Origin: Megaleporinus macrocephalus
Lineage: Eukaryota > Chordata > Actinopteri > Characiformes > Anostomidae
Direction: 5' to 3'
Assembly (NCBI GenBank): GCA_021613375.1
Contig: CM038720.1
Coordinates: 41,614,949 to 41,678,948, forward strand
DNA length: 64,000 nt
Notes under the pieces: model-generated
What the model was told of the DNA's origin: nothing
What the model saw: only the letters and a program-made list of their open reading frames with translations
The model's database searches: none
Part shown: positions 23,191 through 35,194 of the stretch, piece by piece
How positions within the stretch are numbered: the stretch's first letter is position 1
Layout: the number at the start of each line of letters is the position of its first letter
Program-made: the position numbers and the translations under genes

Positions 23191-23610
23191 GATGTACTAT
23201 AGTTAAACAGTATATTGACCTGGAGGACAGAAAACATTCAATATTAATGCTCATTTTGGGAAGGATGACCTACTTAATAGTTCAGGAATATGGTGAACTG
23301 TCCAGGCCTCTACAGTGTTTGCGGCAGCCCTAAATGCTGATAGCCATGAGAAGGTGGTCCACAACATGTTGGGTACTGTCTTGCTTTACAATGCCCTGTT
23401 TACCATGTTGTTTCAGAGATCACGCTCATTAACATTCAGTCTAAGAGCTTTTTATGCATAAATCTCTGAATGGTCATCTCTGTGTGTACTGCTGTGAAGA
23501 ATTATGACTTAATAAGTTGGTGGAATACACCTTTCAACCACAATATGTCCAGCAGTTTTGTCCTCCATACATGTAGGAATATCAGGACTAGAGATAAACA
23601 ATTAGGGCAA
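23191..23610. repeat. Duplicated block B, copy 1
   Basis: Shares GACCTGGAGGACAGAAAACA, TTCAGGAATATGGTG, GCATAAATCTCTGAATGGT and the end ATATCAGGACTAGAGAT with 23,978-24,525. Copies are diverged but collinear. Confidence 0.8.
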
Positions 23611-23649
23611 AATATCTAGCAGGTAGAATCGTGTCCACTGGGCTCTGAA

Positions 23650-23921
23650 GTTTTTAGGGCTCTACGTGTTGTTTTCTAGCAGGCATTAATCCCAGTATGA
23701 ATCAAGTTCCATGGATTAGCTGTCTAAAATCACATCAACAACAACAACAAACCTATGAACATCCCATTCCACAGGAACTGTCTTCCTTTTTCTGTTGAGC
23801 CACTTAAGCTTCGACTCTGTTAGTGATCAGTGTTAGTTCTCCAAGCTAAATTTATTTATTAGAGAGCTGATCAGTGAATCATTGAGCCGGACATTCGAAG
23901 CGGAGAGTTTAAGTGAATCTG
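23650..23921. repeat. Duplicated block A, copy 2
   Basis: Second copy of block A (see 22,149), diverged, with an ACAACAACAACA stretch near 23,738. It is followed by the word AATATCAGGACTAGAGATGA at 23,932, which also closes both B copies. Confidence 0.8.
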
Positions 23922-23977
23922 CATGTAGTAATATCAGGACTAGAGATGAACGATTAGGGCAAAATGTCTAATTGCTA

Positions 23978-24525
23978 AATGTACTGTAATTAAGCAGTGT
24001 AATTAAGTTTGTTGACCTGGAGGACAGAAAAACATTCAATATTGATGCTCATTTAGGGAAGGACGCCCTACTGAATAGTTCAGGAATATGGTGGTCTGCC
24101 CAGGCCTCTACAGTCGGTGGCAGCAGCCCAAAAAAATGGTATTTGTGACAGCCCTAAATGTTGATAACCATGAGATGGTGGTCCATAACATGTTGGGTAC
24201 TGTTTTGTTATACAATACCTATTATCATATCGTTTCAGAGATCACGCAGTGTGTTCATTAACATTCACTGTAAAAGCTTTTTATGATGTAGTTTTTAGGC
24301 ATAAATCTCTGAATGGTAATCTCTACTGCTGTGAAGAATTATGGTTTAATAAGGTGGTGAAAAACACCTTTCAACTACAATATCATGTCCAGCAGGTGTG
24401 GGCTGCAGTAGGCTTTTCCCAAGGCGATTGCTGCATTTCGTGCTGAGCACACCAGCTGTTTGTCCTCCATACATGTTGGAATATCAGGACTAGAGATGAA
24501 CGATTAGGGCAAAATGTCTAATTGC
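23978..24525. repeat. Duplicated block B, copy 2
   Basis: Second copy of block B, about 130 bp longer than copy 1 through small insertions (for example AGCAGCCCAAAAAAATGG near 24,121). It ends with CTAGAGATGAACGATTAGGG, which may be one terminus of a larger dispersed element. Confidence 0.8.
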
Positions 24526-24660
24526 GATTTTTCTGACCAGTAGTGCGACTGTGAAATAAATTGGGATACGTTTTTTAGGCCAAGACAGCCAGAGGATCCA
24601 CTTATTTTGGGTTAAGGCTTGAACATAGACAATTAACGCTGCATAGTACCAGTTATGCCG

Positions 24661-24789
24661 AGTTCACACTACACAACTTTAGCCTGACGTTTAGTTCCAG
24701 ACTGTTTTTTGTAGATCGCCGACAAAAACCTCCACTCGGAGGCGAAACAGCGATCTCTTGGCGCTCGCTCAGTCGTGTAGTGTGAGCTG
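24661..24789. mobile_element. Short inverted-repeat element
   Basis: GTTCACACTACACAACTTTA on the left is inverted on the right as CAGTCGTGTAGTGTGAGC, spanning about 129 bp. Related words (GCATGTAGTGTGAAAGCC, CATGTAGTGTAACAGC) recur at 25,225-25,310. This is a non-autonomous DNA element by structure; fish genomes carry families with such ends. Confidence 0.55.
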
Positions 24790-25454
24790 CTGAAAGACAC
24801 TAGCCGAGCAGGTACCGAGTGGTGGCGGAAAAATCGCAGACGCCCAGCAAACGTCTAGCATGTTTAATATCTAGGCCAGTTGGCGACTGTGAGTCGTCAG
24901 CAGTGTCTAGCTACAGCAAATGGGATCCCGTAGAGAGAGAACCGTGTCTCCGGTGACAGTAAACAATGGCTGCGAGAGCCTTTATCCATCTTCTCATCCA
25001 TACTCAGTTCTTTCTCTTCTTACTTTTATCACTGCAGATCAGCGCAGTTACAACTTGGGTTGCTTGTTTGTTGACGTCCGTTTTGGAAATAGTGTATGTT
25101 CTACCAGGTGTCACTAGTTCTCACCAGAGTTTAGTTCTCACCAGAGTTTAGTTCTCATGATTTCAGACAGCAGACTGTGGGCAGTTCTCCAGGGTGAAAG
25201 TCGTGTAATTGGTAAGCCTGTGTCGCCGATCAGGCATGTAGTGTGAAAGCCACAACACCTGAAAGACTGGTGATTACAGCTCAACCAGTCATGTAGTGTA
25301 ACAGCACAAAGACCTGACCACTCAGACAGTTGTGTGAAGCAGACATTCATTGTGGTTGGGTTCATATACACAGTACAGGGGTTGTCTCCCAATCATCCAA
25401 CTCATCTACTGGTGGTTTAGAAGCTAATAACATGAAGGTTCATTTAGAATACAA
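24790..25454. other. No gene; pieces of the preceding element
   Basis: Contains the diverged CATGTAGTGT words at 25,225-25,310. An open frame near 24,966-25,117 is hydrophobic but has no recognised family. Confidence 0.4.
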
Positions 25455-25504
25455 TAGATACTTCATTGATCCCAGAGCAAAATTAAAAGTCTCTATGTTT
25501 AAGT
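25455..25504 (-). mobile_element. LINE-type tail fragment
   Basis: AATAGATACTTCATTGATCC is the reverse of the widespread fish retroposon 3' end GGGATCAATAAAGTATCT (compare 49,180). It is joined directly to the SINE fragment. Confidence 0.5.
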
Positions 25505-25695
25505 CATCCGTGCAGTGAAACACCCACATATACACACACACTAGTGAACAGACACACCAGGGGGCAGTGAGCACATTTGCCTGGAGCAGTGGGCAGCCCT
25601 ACTACAGCACCCACAGGGGAGCAGTCCGGGTTTAGGTTCCAACCAATGGGATCCAACCAAGGCTGGTTCCCTAACCTCTAGCCCACGACTGCCCC
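25505..25695 (-). mobile_element. tRNA-derived SINE, degraded copy
   Basis: Matches the copy at 52,948-53,178: CCGTGCAGTGAAACACCCAC, GGGGGCAGTGAGCAC, CTAACCTCTAGCCCACGACT, GCCCC. The B-box region is altered (GGGATCCAACC in place of GGGATCGAACC), so it is unlikely to be transcribed by RNA polymerase III. Confidence 0.75.
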
Positions 25696-25764
25696 GACAA
25701 TGTTGTAACAAAACAGCTATACAACTATACAGAACTTATAGTAACGTGTAGTTACAACACCTGC

Positions 25765-25925
25765 AGGCGTCAGAATGCAGTTGCTGCACCGTGGTGGACA
25801 ATTTGAGTGAAGAAGCCAGCATCACAATTTGAACAATGACTTGGCTGAACGGGTCTAACATCTCTGTTGTGCACGAGAAGGCAGCCCCATAATAAAAGCT
25901 TCTGAACTCTTTATTATTTATGATG
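25765..25925. mobile_element. CCACCTTAAA hairpin family, right part
   Basis: AGAATGCAGTTGCTGCACCG and GTGGTGGACAATTTGAGTGA correspond to the right arm at 21,432-21,485. The rest matches 21,486-21,600. The left arm is missing, so no hairpin can form. Confidence 0.7.
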
Positions 25926-26378
25926 CAACAACATAGTTGAGTTGACTGTTGTAAGTGTTGCAGCTGCTCCAAATTGGAAAATTACATCCTCTCAAATTGT
26001 GGTTTCAAAATAAAAAGCCCTTGAATTGTGTTTTCAATTTAAAAATGATTCACCTTTCAGCCCTAATGAGGGCACATATCCTGAACCCAGTTGGCACGAG
26101 ATTCTAGACCTTCCACAGCCCATGAGCAGATGACACAGCATGAAGAAGGAATGAAAGCTGATCTTATTTAAGAGGAAGCCTAGAAAACTGTCCTTCACCG
26201 TACTGATGTAGACTTATTAGCATGTTTGAATGGCTCAGCAGTTTTGTCTGTGGTGCACACACACTGTGCGTTTGCTTTATTGCACCAGGAGCAACGTTGG
26301 CATGTCCATTAAGGCTCATTTATGCAGCACTCAATACAGATACAGATACGGGCGGAAGTTTCTGTCCATGCTCTGCCC
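25926..26378. other. No recognisable feature
   Basis: Unique-looking intronic sequence up to the hAT-like insertion. Confidence 0.45.
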
Positions 26379-26684
26379 TAGGGCTGTGTATTGGCAAGAA
26401 CCTGGCATTACAATACGTATCGTGATACAGTGGTCACGATTCAATGTATCACTATATACTGCAATATTCCAAGCAAAGTGATATATTGTGATTTTTCAAA
26501 TCCTGCTATAATAAAAACACACCACTGTATATGCAGGTTTGCCAATGCTTACAATAGCAATGCACCCTTGTGCTGCTTGTTAATGTTGGAGTGGAGCTAA
26601 AAATGTATTACAACACTGCTATCGATTGTAAACTGTTGATTAATATCACAATATTTGATGTTTTGATATTTCCTTATACCCCTA
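26379..26684. mobile_element. hAT-like miniature element with target duplication
   Basis: Starts TAGGGCTGTGTATTGGCAAG and ends TTATACCCCTA. It is flanked by CTCTGCCC (26,371-26,378) and CTCTGCAC (26,685-26,692), an 8 bp direct repeat with one mismatch. An 8 bp duplication and short TAGGG ends fit hAT elements. There is no transposase. Internal CTTGTGCTGCTTGTTAATGT is shared with the other copies. Confidence 0.82.
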
Positions 26685-27154
26685 CTCTGCACTCATTTAA
26701 ACCGTATTTGTGCACATTCTCTGAAAGCATGTGTATATGGACTGATGGGAGCAGTACCACTGTGAATCGTGGGGCCGTGCAGCCAACAGTTCAAGAGAAA
26801 CATGACCACTGCTCTATGGACAGGCAAAGAAGAACCTCAGCAGTTATGCTAGACGTTTTTGAGGAGAGGCTTTGCGACCTAGTCTGGAATTTTAAATGTC
26901 TATATGATGATACATGGACTTCTTCTAATGTTTGTAGTGTATATACATTGTCATGATCTCTTCCACTGTTGGCATGTTTGTTGTTGTCGTAAGAAACATT
27001 TGACTCTGAACTGCCTTCTAGTGTATGTACTGCTTAACGTCCATGCCAGCTTAATGGATGCATAGAAATATATGGGCAGCAATGGTTACGATGTTTGAAA
27101 AGCATGTAAAGGGAATATTAATGAGACATCAATTGAACACATTGTGTTTTCATG
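26685..27154. other. No recognisable gene
   Basis: Unique intronic sequence. A plus-strand frame runs into it from the hAT-like element, but it has no family features. Confidence 0.45.
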
Positions 27155-27250
27155 TTCATTTCATGTTTAATGGACCAAAAAAAATGCTCCAAAGTAACTT
27201 CGGCAGAATTCTAGTTCCACAGACTTGCGTTAAAAGTAAAGACTTTGGCT
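27155..27250. mobile_element. Fragment of family A miniature element
   Basis: TTTAATGGACCAAAAAAAAT, GCTCCAAAGTAACTT and the following text resemble, in reverse, 1,155-1,240. No terminal repeats remain. Confidence 0.5.
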
Positions 27251-27271
27251 TTTCCCATGAAGTTTTTGATT

Positions 27272-27273
<2 letters not shown>

Positions 27274-27332
<59 letters not shown>
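27274..27332. repeat. (AT)n microsatellite
   Basis: Uninterrupted AT repeat of about 59 bp. Confidence 0.97.
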
Positions 27333-27333
<1 letters not shown>

Positions 27334-28177
27334 CTAGGCTTTTCCCTTAATCTGCTTCTGGTTGTATTCTCATTTCTAGATTTCTATCTAGTTGAGTAGG
27401 TCATATGAAGTCTTTCCTAATGCTGCTGGGGAGTCCCCAGCGGAGCTGACATAGTTGCTATTGTAGTCTTAGCAGCAGCGGCAGCCTCAGCCTCCCACTG
27501 TTCACTCTCAGATGAACCGAGCCAGAAATGCTAGAAGTAAAAGTTTAAACCGAGTTGTTCTCTTGTACATGTTCTACATTGTTCATGCACCTTTCCTTTC
27601 CACGGGAAATGCAGCTTGTTTGTTCTGGGAGTCCAGTGGCACTCTTAAGCCTGTGTTTAACTAATCCATGGCATTATTTTCATCACCACACTGTTTTCCA
27701 GCTTCTCGCTGTTCCTTAGAAACAAGTGCTGTACTTGATTGATAGACTGATGTATGTAAATAACCTGCCAGCCCAAATCTTATGCCCAAATTCTTGGACA
27801 TATTCAGATTGTTCTTTGATAGTCTGGAAAGCAGAAAACAACATGAAATCTTGTTGTTGGGAATCAGATCCAAATGACATTTTGGAGATGGTTTTACATT
27901 TTTTTTTAGTCTGGATATCACGGCTGCCGGAAAGTGTCTTTTGTGTCACTTGCAGTGTGACAAATGACAAATGTGTCAAGTCCAGAGTGATGGAAGCGTT
28001 GGGATTTGCTATGAAGCTACTGTCACCTACATCAGCGCCACATCGGCCCATGCAGATAGGCTAGCGATGTCTGGATACGCAAATCTGATCTTGCATATGA
28101 CATTGCGGGGTCTCACAAGATCTGATTTGAGAATGAACACAGCCTTAGTGTGTCAGTATATTTTGACCAGTTCTTTG
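27333..28177. other. No supported gene
   Basis: Unique and possibly repeat-derived sequence. Complementary open frames of about 110 codons at 27,716-28,064 show no recognisable domain. Confidence 0.4.
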
Positions 28178-28731
28178 TATACTACAAAAAGTTCTGAGAC
28201 CACCCTTTTTATTCAAAACTGCTGCTAAGTACAAGCTTTGTATTTATGGCATTATGAACCTAAACAGAAAAATATAACTTTGCATAGAAGCCTCAACAAC
28301 TAAATATATTATATATTTTTTAATATTTAGCACAATCTCTCTTTAGTTTGTTACACCTGCTTTTCTTACCGGAACACTTTCTATCAGTTTATCAAAGAAT
28401 TCTATTGGGATGTTTTTCCAAAACTTCAAAGTTTGGTTGTTTTTTTTGCTCCTTATGATCCATCAAGCATTGAGGATTTCGTCTAATTGGAAGCAAGGCT
28501 GGAGTTTTCTGGAGTTTTCTTTGCTGGTGGTGAGAGTTTTGGTGGTCGTCTAGGTCTTATACAGATGTTGGAATCCCATTTTTTTCCTAGTTTGTCCCAG
28601 TTTTTCCCACTAATCTTGCATTATCTTGTATCTGCTTTCCTTGGAAATGTCTCCTGAGTAACGAATGACCATTTTCAGTGTTGTTATAAACCAGTGGTGG
28701 TCAGACGGTTGTCACCCAGTGCTGTAAATGC
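28178..28731. mobile_element. Possible Tc1-like remnant
   Basis: Left TACAAAAAGTTCTGAGACCA and right, reversed, TGACAACCGTCTGACCACCA are weak inverted copies about 550 bp apart. The motif AAAGTTCTGAGACCACC is typical of some fish Tc1-like ends. The interior is AT-rich with no intact transposase. Confidence 0.4.
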
Positions 28732-29805
28732 ACCCAATTTGCCTAAAATAAGTGTGAGGTATCGTTTGTGGCTCAGAGTCTGTAGAGCTTCATCAGGATG
28801 TGGTTTGTTTGTGGACACTCGGTGATTACAGAGTGAAATCTAATCTCTCTGGTCAGTCAGTATGGACGACTGTATCTGCTGGTGCTCTGCTGATGTATTT
28901 ATTGGCCGTGTGCTGTTAGTAGGCGAAATAAACACCCACACGTATCCAGTATGTGTTTTTGAAGCATCACTTTAATGCTCTTCTCTTTCACACACACATG
29001 CGCTGCCGCCGAGGGCCTGACGTTCCGTACTCTCCTGCCATTACCCAAGCATCGCTGTTGCCATGGAAATGGCACCATGGGACTTTGCCGCTCGCTTCCC
29101 ACCATACCAACTGTTGTCAGCTGTTTTTCCGGCTGCGCCAGAATCACGGCGAAGACGCGGACAACTGAGCCTTAATGCCCAGAAGTTATATTTATTAATT
29201 TATTTATTTACTTACAATGTGGAGTAATGATGGGTGTAAACAGGGAAAGCTGAAAGCACTGAGCTGTCATCCATATTTATGTATTGGAGAGGTCTGTGTA
29301 ACCCGAGGCTGTGTGTGGGCCCTCGGCACATGAGGGACACCTTGCGTCCATAGCTCTCTCGCTCGCTCCCTCTCTCTGGTGACTGAGCTGATGTGACGGT
29401 CTCTCCGAGGCAGTGTCTCATTATTCCCATCCACGCTCTGCAAAATCGCCAAGGTCAGGAGTCCCGGCTGAGGACCACGCAGTCAGCACAAACGGGCCTC
29501 AGACAGTACAGCACACGATAGAACACCGCAGAGCAAACCTGGCACAGCAAACCACCTGCCGCGTCGCTGTTTAATAGATAGGAGACTGATCGATTTATAC
29601 TCTCGTCACCGAACGACATGTTGGTGATGGTTGTTTCTGGTTTAGAGGGATACACAGTGTTTCCCTTGGAGGTTTATTTATTTATTTATTAAGGCTGGGT
29701 GGTAGAACCCTTGGCTACTCCTGGTGATGTTTAGGATGAAACAGTATTACACAGAATTAATTTCAGTCAATGCTGTATACACCAGTTTTATGGTTCTGTA
29801 CACAG
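28732..29805. other. No recognisable gene
   Basis: Unique-looking sequence with a GC-richer part (29,000-29,550). Short frames only. It could hold conserved regulatory DNA, but nothing in the sequence alone proves it. Confidence 0.4.
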
Positions 29806-30345
29806 ATCAGCCATACCATTAAAACCACCTCCTTATATCTACACACGCTGACCATACAGGAGCTACATTTACAGGCTGTAGTTCATCTGATTCTCTGTAT
29901 ACTTTATTACTCTGTTCTTTAATGATCAGGACCCCCACAGGACCACCACAGAGCAGATAGTATTAGGGAGGTGGATCATTCTCAGCACTGTGATGGTGTT
30001 TGCTGGTGTGAGTGGATCAGAGTGTCACGGCTGGACTGAGAATCGTCCACCAACCAAAACTATCCAGACAGCAGTGTCCTGTGGGCGGCGTCCTGTGTCC
30101 ACTGATGAAGGACTAGAGGAACACAAACTGTGCAGCAGCAGATGAGCTACTGTCTCTGACTTTACATCTACAAGGTGGACCAGCAAGTAGTAGGAGTGTC
30201 TAATAGAGTGGACAGTGAGTGGACACAGTGTTTAAACACTCCAGGAGCAGCACTGCTGTGTCTGATCCACTCACACCAGCACAACACACACTAACATACC
30301 ACCACCATGTCAGTGTCACTGCAGCTCTGAGAATGATTCTGCAGG
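29806..30345. mobile_element. Fish foldback-type element, copy 1
   Basis: Begins AGATCAGCCATACCATTAAA and ACCACCTCCTT, the known end of a widespread non-autonomous fish element. It contains CTGATGAAGGACTAGAGGAA and CTGACTTTACATCTACAAGG, and the outer arms partly mirror each other (GAGTGGATCAG near 30,010; CTGATCCACTCACACCAGC near 30,263). The right arm is truncated. Confidence 0.75.
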
Positions 30346-30642
30346 TTCAGAAAAGGTTCCATGTTTCTGCACTGTATTAAATATATTAGAAGAAACATGG
30401 AGGAACATTAAATTTGGTGCATGGGCCAGAGGCTTGCGTATTATCATCATACACATACACAGGTTTAAAACGTTAATGTTTTGGTCTTAAATGCAAAATT
30501 AATTAAGGATGTGATGACAACAGTAAGTAATAAATGTCCTGAGGAGATACTCCAGCAAGGTCTGTTTAAATGCTATTTCAGTGTATGTGCCTTTTAAATA
30601 CACTTTAAAATGTTCAATAATCTTCTGTACATTTAGTCCAAT

Positions 30643-30660
30643 TACACACACACACACACA

Positions 30661-30708
<48 letters not shown>
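30643..30708. repeat. (CA)n microsatellite
   Basis: CA repeat with one GACA interruption at about 30,661. Confidence 0.97.
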
Positions 30709-30710
<2 letters not shown>

Positions 30711-31031
30711 AGAGGACGGGCAGTGATGTACAAGAAAAGCTAATCTCATTTATACAGCTTTCCCCTTAAATGTAATTGTTTAGCAGAGATGCCAAAAGTG
30801 AAGAAGCAGACTTTGGACACCAATAGCACCTTGGCTGCTATTTTGAATTTTGAAAAGTACTTGAATGTGTCTGTTCCTTAGAGTTAGGCCTCTGGGCCTT
30901 GGAAGCGGACCTAATGTGCACTCTTCAGCTTTATTGTGTTTTTGTTTTGAGATAGATCAATCAATATCAGTACAGAATAACAGCTTTAACCTCCAGAACC
31001 ACCCAACAAACCCTGGTAGACTTTTAAGAAT

Positions 31032-31032
<1 letters not shown>

Positions 31033-31087
<55 letters not shown>
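31033..31087. repeat. (TAA)n microsatellite
   Basis: AAT/TAA trinucleotide repeat of about 55 bp. Confidence 0.97.
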
Positions 31088-31089
<2 letters not shown>

Positions 31090-31317
31090 CAAGGTAGTAT
31101 TGAACCTGTATCCACCCTTCCACTGTTTTTGTGGAACAAATCGCCTTCGCCCAATGTATACATGCTGTAGAAAGCCCCTCTGCAGTGATATCTATGCAGT
31201 GAGTAAGGTTAGAGCCCAGGGCTGTCTACCTGTGCAGCTTCTAAAGCTTTGCTATCCAGATTTCAAACAGAGACTCTTTACTTTGGTGTTTAGTTTATTA
31301 AACTGTAAATACTGTTT

Positions 31318-31515
31318 GACCAGAGGAGGATGGGTCTCCCCTTGTGAGTCTTGGGTTCCCCCCAAGGTTTCTTCCTCCAGTCTGAGGGAGTTTTTTCTCA
31401 CCACTGTTGCCTCAGGCTTGCTCACTGGGGGATATATGTTGTAACTGTCTGTTTTTAAAACTCTTTGCTTTGAGACAACATCATTGTAAAAAGTGCTATA
31501 CAAATAAACTTGATA
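31318..31515 (+). mobile_element. LINE 3' untranslated end
   Basis: GGGTTCCCCCCAAGGTTTCT, CTGAGGGAGTTTTTTCTCAC, GCCTCAGGCTTGCTCACTGG and the terminal TGTAAAAAGTGCTATACAAA plus TAAA form a well-known fish LINE tail. Only the 3' end is present, as usual for 5'-truncated insertions. Confidence 0.75.
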
Positions 31516-32193
31516 TTGCACGTTCGTTAGGTTCCAATGTTTAACAATTAAAAGGCTTGCTGCTGTAAAAGTAGCTGATAGTAGATTTCTCTGCTGTACG
31601 GACAACAGAAGTTTTGAAAAATCTTTCATAAAGAAAATATCTGATGATAAATGTATATATTTTTAAATTAGTGTTGCAATGTCAGTTGCCGGCTGCCTCC
31701 AGAATGTTGGGAGTGCAGCACAGCTCCAGAAATAATGATGAAATGTTCCTAGTATGGCTTGAGAAACACAGGTTGCAGTTTGGAGAAGTAGTTGGACGCA
31801 TGTGGTGCTGTTTCAGAGGACTTGGGTAACTGGTAATTGTAAGTTTTGGTATACTTGAATATACTTCAGTATTTTTTATTATTATACACAAACTTTAATT
31901 TCCCTGAAACTAAATATGTTTGTCATAATGTACCTCTGTATTCACTCTCTGTCTGATTTGCTATGTTTGAGCCCAGTGTGCTCTGACTGGTCAGCTCACA
32001 CACTCTGTTCTGATTGGTCAACCTCCAGAGCATAATCCAGCTACAAGCTCTGATCCCCACACTTCTGTGTCTGTTCTTACAATGGTCTGTATTAGTTTGA
32101 GCCAGAGTCCGATCCTGAAAGTCCGGCAGAACAAGCCAGTAGATCCTGATCCACCTTCGCAAGCTAGACTGGAGCAGGACATTTCAGAGCTGA
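31516..32193. other. No recognisable feature
   Basis: Unique intronic sequence with no supported feature. Confidence 0.45.
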
Positions 32194-33412
32194 TGTAACT
32201 CTCCGCACATTCTTAGGGTGTGCTAACTCTCCGCACATTCTTAGGGTGTGCTAACTCTCCGTACATTCTTAGGGTGTGCTAACTCTCCGTACATTCTTAG
32301 GGTGTGCTAACTCTCCGTACATTCTTAGGGTGTGCTAACTCTCCGTACATTCTTAGGGTGTGCTAACTCTCCGTACATTCTTAGGGTGTGCTAACTCTCC
32401 GTACATTCTTAGGGTGTGCTAACTATCCGGCACATGTCTTAGGGTGTGCTAACTCTCTGGCACGATCATAGGGTTGTGCTGACTTTCTGCTACATTCTGT
32501 AGGGTGTGCTAACCTCTCCGCACATTCTTGAGGGTGTGCCTAAGCTTCTCCGCACATTCTTAGGGTGTGCTAACTCTCCGTACATTCTTAGGGTGTGCTA
32601 ACTCTCCGTACATTCTTAGGGTGTGCTAACTCTCCGTACGTTCTTAGGGTGTGCTAACTCTCTGCACGTTCTTAGGGTGTGCTAACTTTCTGTACATTCT
32701 TAGGGTGTGCTGACTTTCTGTACATTCTTAGGGTGTGCTAACTATCTGTACATTCTAAGGGTGTGCTAACTCTCCGTACATTCTGAGGGTGTGCTAACTC
32801 TCCGTACATTCTGAGGGTGTGGTAACTCTCTGTACATTCTTAGGCTGTGCTAACTCGCCGTACCTTCTGAGGGTGTGCTAACTCTCCGTACATTCTGAGG
32901 GTGTGCTAACTCTCCGTACATTCTGAGGGTGTGCTAACTCTCTGTACATTCTAAGGGTGTGGTAACTCTCTGTACACTCTTAGGCTGTGCTAACTCGCCG
33001 TACCTTCTGAGGGTGTGCTAACTCTCCGTACATTCTGAGGGTGTGCTAACTCTCTGTACATTCTGAGGGTGTGCTAACTCTCTGCACGGTCTTAGAGTGC
33101 CCTAACTCTCCGCACGTTCTTGGGGTGTCCTAACTCTCCGCACGTTCTTAGGGTGTCCTAACTCTCCGTACGTTCTTAGGGTGTGCTAACTCTCCGCACA
33201 TTCTTAGGGTGTCTTAACTCTCTGTACATTCTGAGGGTGTGCTAACTCTCTGTACATTCTGAGGGTGTGCTAACTCTCTGTACATTCTGAGGGTGTGCTA
33301 ACTCTCTGTACATTCTTAGGGTGTGCTAACTCTCCGTACATTCTGAGGGTGTGCTAACTCTCTGTACATTCTGAGGGTGCGCTAACTCTCCTCACGTTCT
33401 TAGGGTGCGCTA
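32194..33412. repeat. 28 bp minisatellite
   Basis: About 43 copies of TAACTCTCCGTACATTCTTA plus GGGTGTGC. Units are a constant 28 bp except in a cluster at about 32,420-32,560, where single-base insertions appear in successive units (GGGTTGTGC, AACCTCTCC, TTGAGGG, GCCTAAGCTTC). Confidence 0.97.
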
Positions 33413-34515
33413 AGTATTGGGCCACATTGTAACAGAGGAAAGTGCTGGAGTGCTGGAATTCCAACGAGGCAGCTGAGAAAACCTACATAACACTGGTTGG
33501 AAAACCCGGAAAAGCATAATAGATCCTCTTTAAGACCCAACGCTGTCTCACAACCAAAATAATCAACACAGAGAGGATAATAAATCCAAAACAGCCCCAA
33601 ACAACTCGATAAGCTGCCGCAATCAATTAATTAATCACTTGCATCACAAGAGTCCTGGATGTGGCACAATGGCTAATGAAAATGAGAACAAGGTTGTGAT
33701 AATCTGCTTTACTTCCACCTCAGACTCGCTCCTTTTCCCTCTCTCTTTAATGAGCGTGCTCGCCTTGACCTACCAGTGTCCTCTGTCCTGGTGTGAGCGG
33801 AGAATGGACTCTCACTGTCCGTCTGTCTGCTTAGCAGGACTAAAGATGTGGCTGGTTTAGTAATCTGAGAGTGTGGAAGTTCTTCGGTTTGTGTTATTGT
33901 GTTTGTGCGGAGGCTCAGAGTCGAAAAAGCAGCATTAACGATCAACAGAGTGATTTCATTAAGTCGGGCCGTTTCATTAGGGATGAGCCGCAGACAGACG
34001 GACCGCTGCGCCATCCGTCATTATTGACCAGACACCTTCAGTCACGGCTTACGTACAGACGGATGATCTATGCTTCCGTGTTTGCTCTTGTGCAAATGAG
34101 ACATGTTTACCAATACACCACTTATGAAACAATGGGACAAGTTTATTTATTTCATATATTATTGTTGTTATTATTTTTTCTCCTTAGTATTTGTGTCTGC
34201 CGTGTTGAACGTTGATGTTCAGTAGCTGTGACTGGGTTTGTGGCCTTGTCATCATATTCACAAACACGCTCGGACTACTTTGAGAGCGTGATTACATCAC
34301 AAGTGTGGGAGTTTTGCAGCCAGTTGCACCAGCTGAGTGTAGACTTGATGGTAAGTTGGGGTAAAGTCCATCCTAACTCTTACACTGAGGGTACTTAGTT
34401 CAAGACTAGCGATGCACACATTTTCAGCTGCAACACAAACACTTAGGGTATGACTAGTAGAGCAAAACACTGTCACACAGAATCACATTTCCTCTCTGCA
34501 GCCAATCAGGAGCGT
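33413..34515. other. No supported gene
   Basis: Unique-looking intronic sequence. Frames of about 100-115 codons at 33,709-34,215 lie on opposite strands, with no recognisable domain or convincing splice context. Confidence 0.4.
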
Positions 34516-35118
34516 TTATTACTTATATTTATGAACAGAGTTTGTTTACATTAAAGCTCTGTCTGTAGTATTAGTTATATTCATAAACAGATGGTGTTTT
34601 TAGTAAAGCTGCGTCTGTAGTATTAGTTTTATTTATAAACATACTGTTTATGATAAAGCTGCATCTGTAGTATTAGTTATATTTATAAACAGATGGTGTT
34701 TACAATAAAGCTGCGTCTGTAGTATTACTTATATTTATAAACACACTGTTTATGATAAAGCTGCGTCTGTAGTATTAGTTATATTTAAAACGTATTGCGT
34801 TTACAGTAAAGCTGTGTGTGTAGTATTAGTTATATATATATATTAACAGACTGTTACAGTAAAGCTGCATCTGTAGTATTAGTTATATTAATAAAGAGAC
34901 TGTTTACGGTAAATAGTATTAGTTATATTTATAAAGAGACTGAGTTTATAGTAAAGTTTCGTCTTTAGTATTAGTTATATTTATAAACTGATGGTGTTTA
35001 CAGTAAAGTTCCGTCTGTAGTGTTAGTTATATTTATAAACAGATGGTGTTTACAGTAAAGTTCCGTCTGTAGTATTAGTTATATTTATAAACAAACTGTG
35101 TTTACAGTAAAGCTGTGT
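34516..35118. repeat. 52 bp minisatellite
   Basis: About 11-12 diverged copies of GTAGTATTAGTTATATTTAT, AAACAGATGGTGTTTACAGT and AAAGCTGCGTCT. Several units are shortened (for example near 34,900). Confidence 0.93.
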
Positions 35119-35194
35119 CCTGAAAGTGTCTGTGTCCTTGTTTCCGTGTTTATTCTGATCTGCTGTTATTTGGAGTTGGTTCGATGTTCACAAA

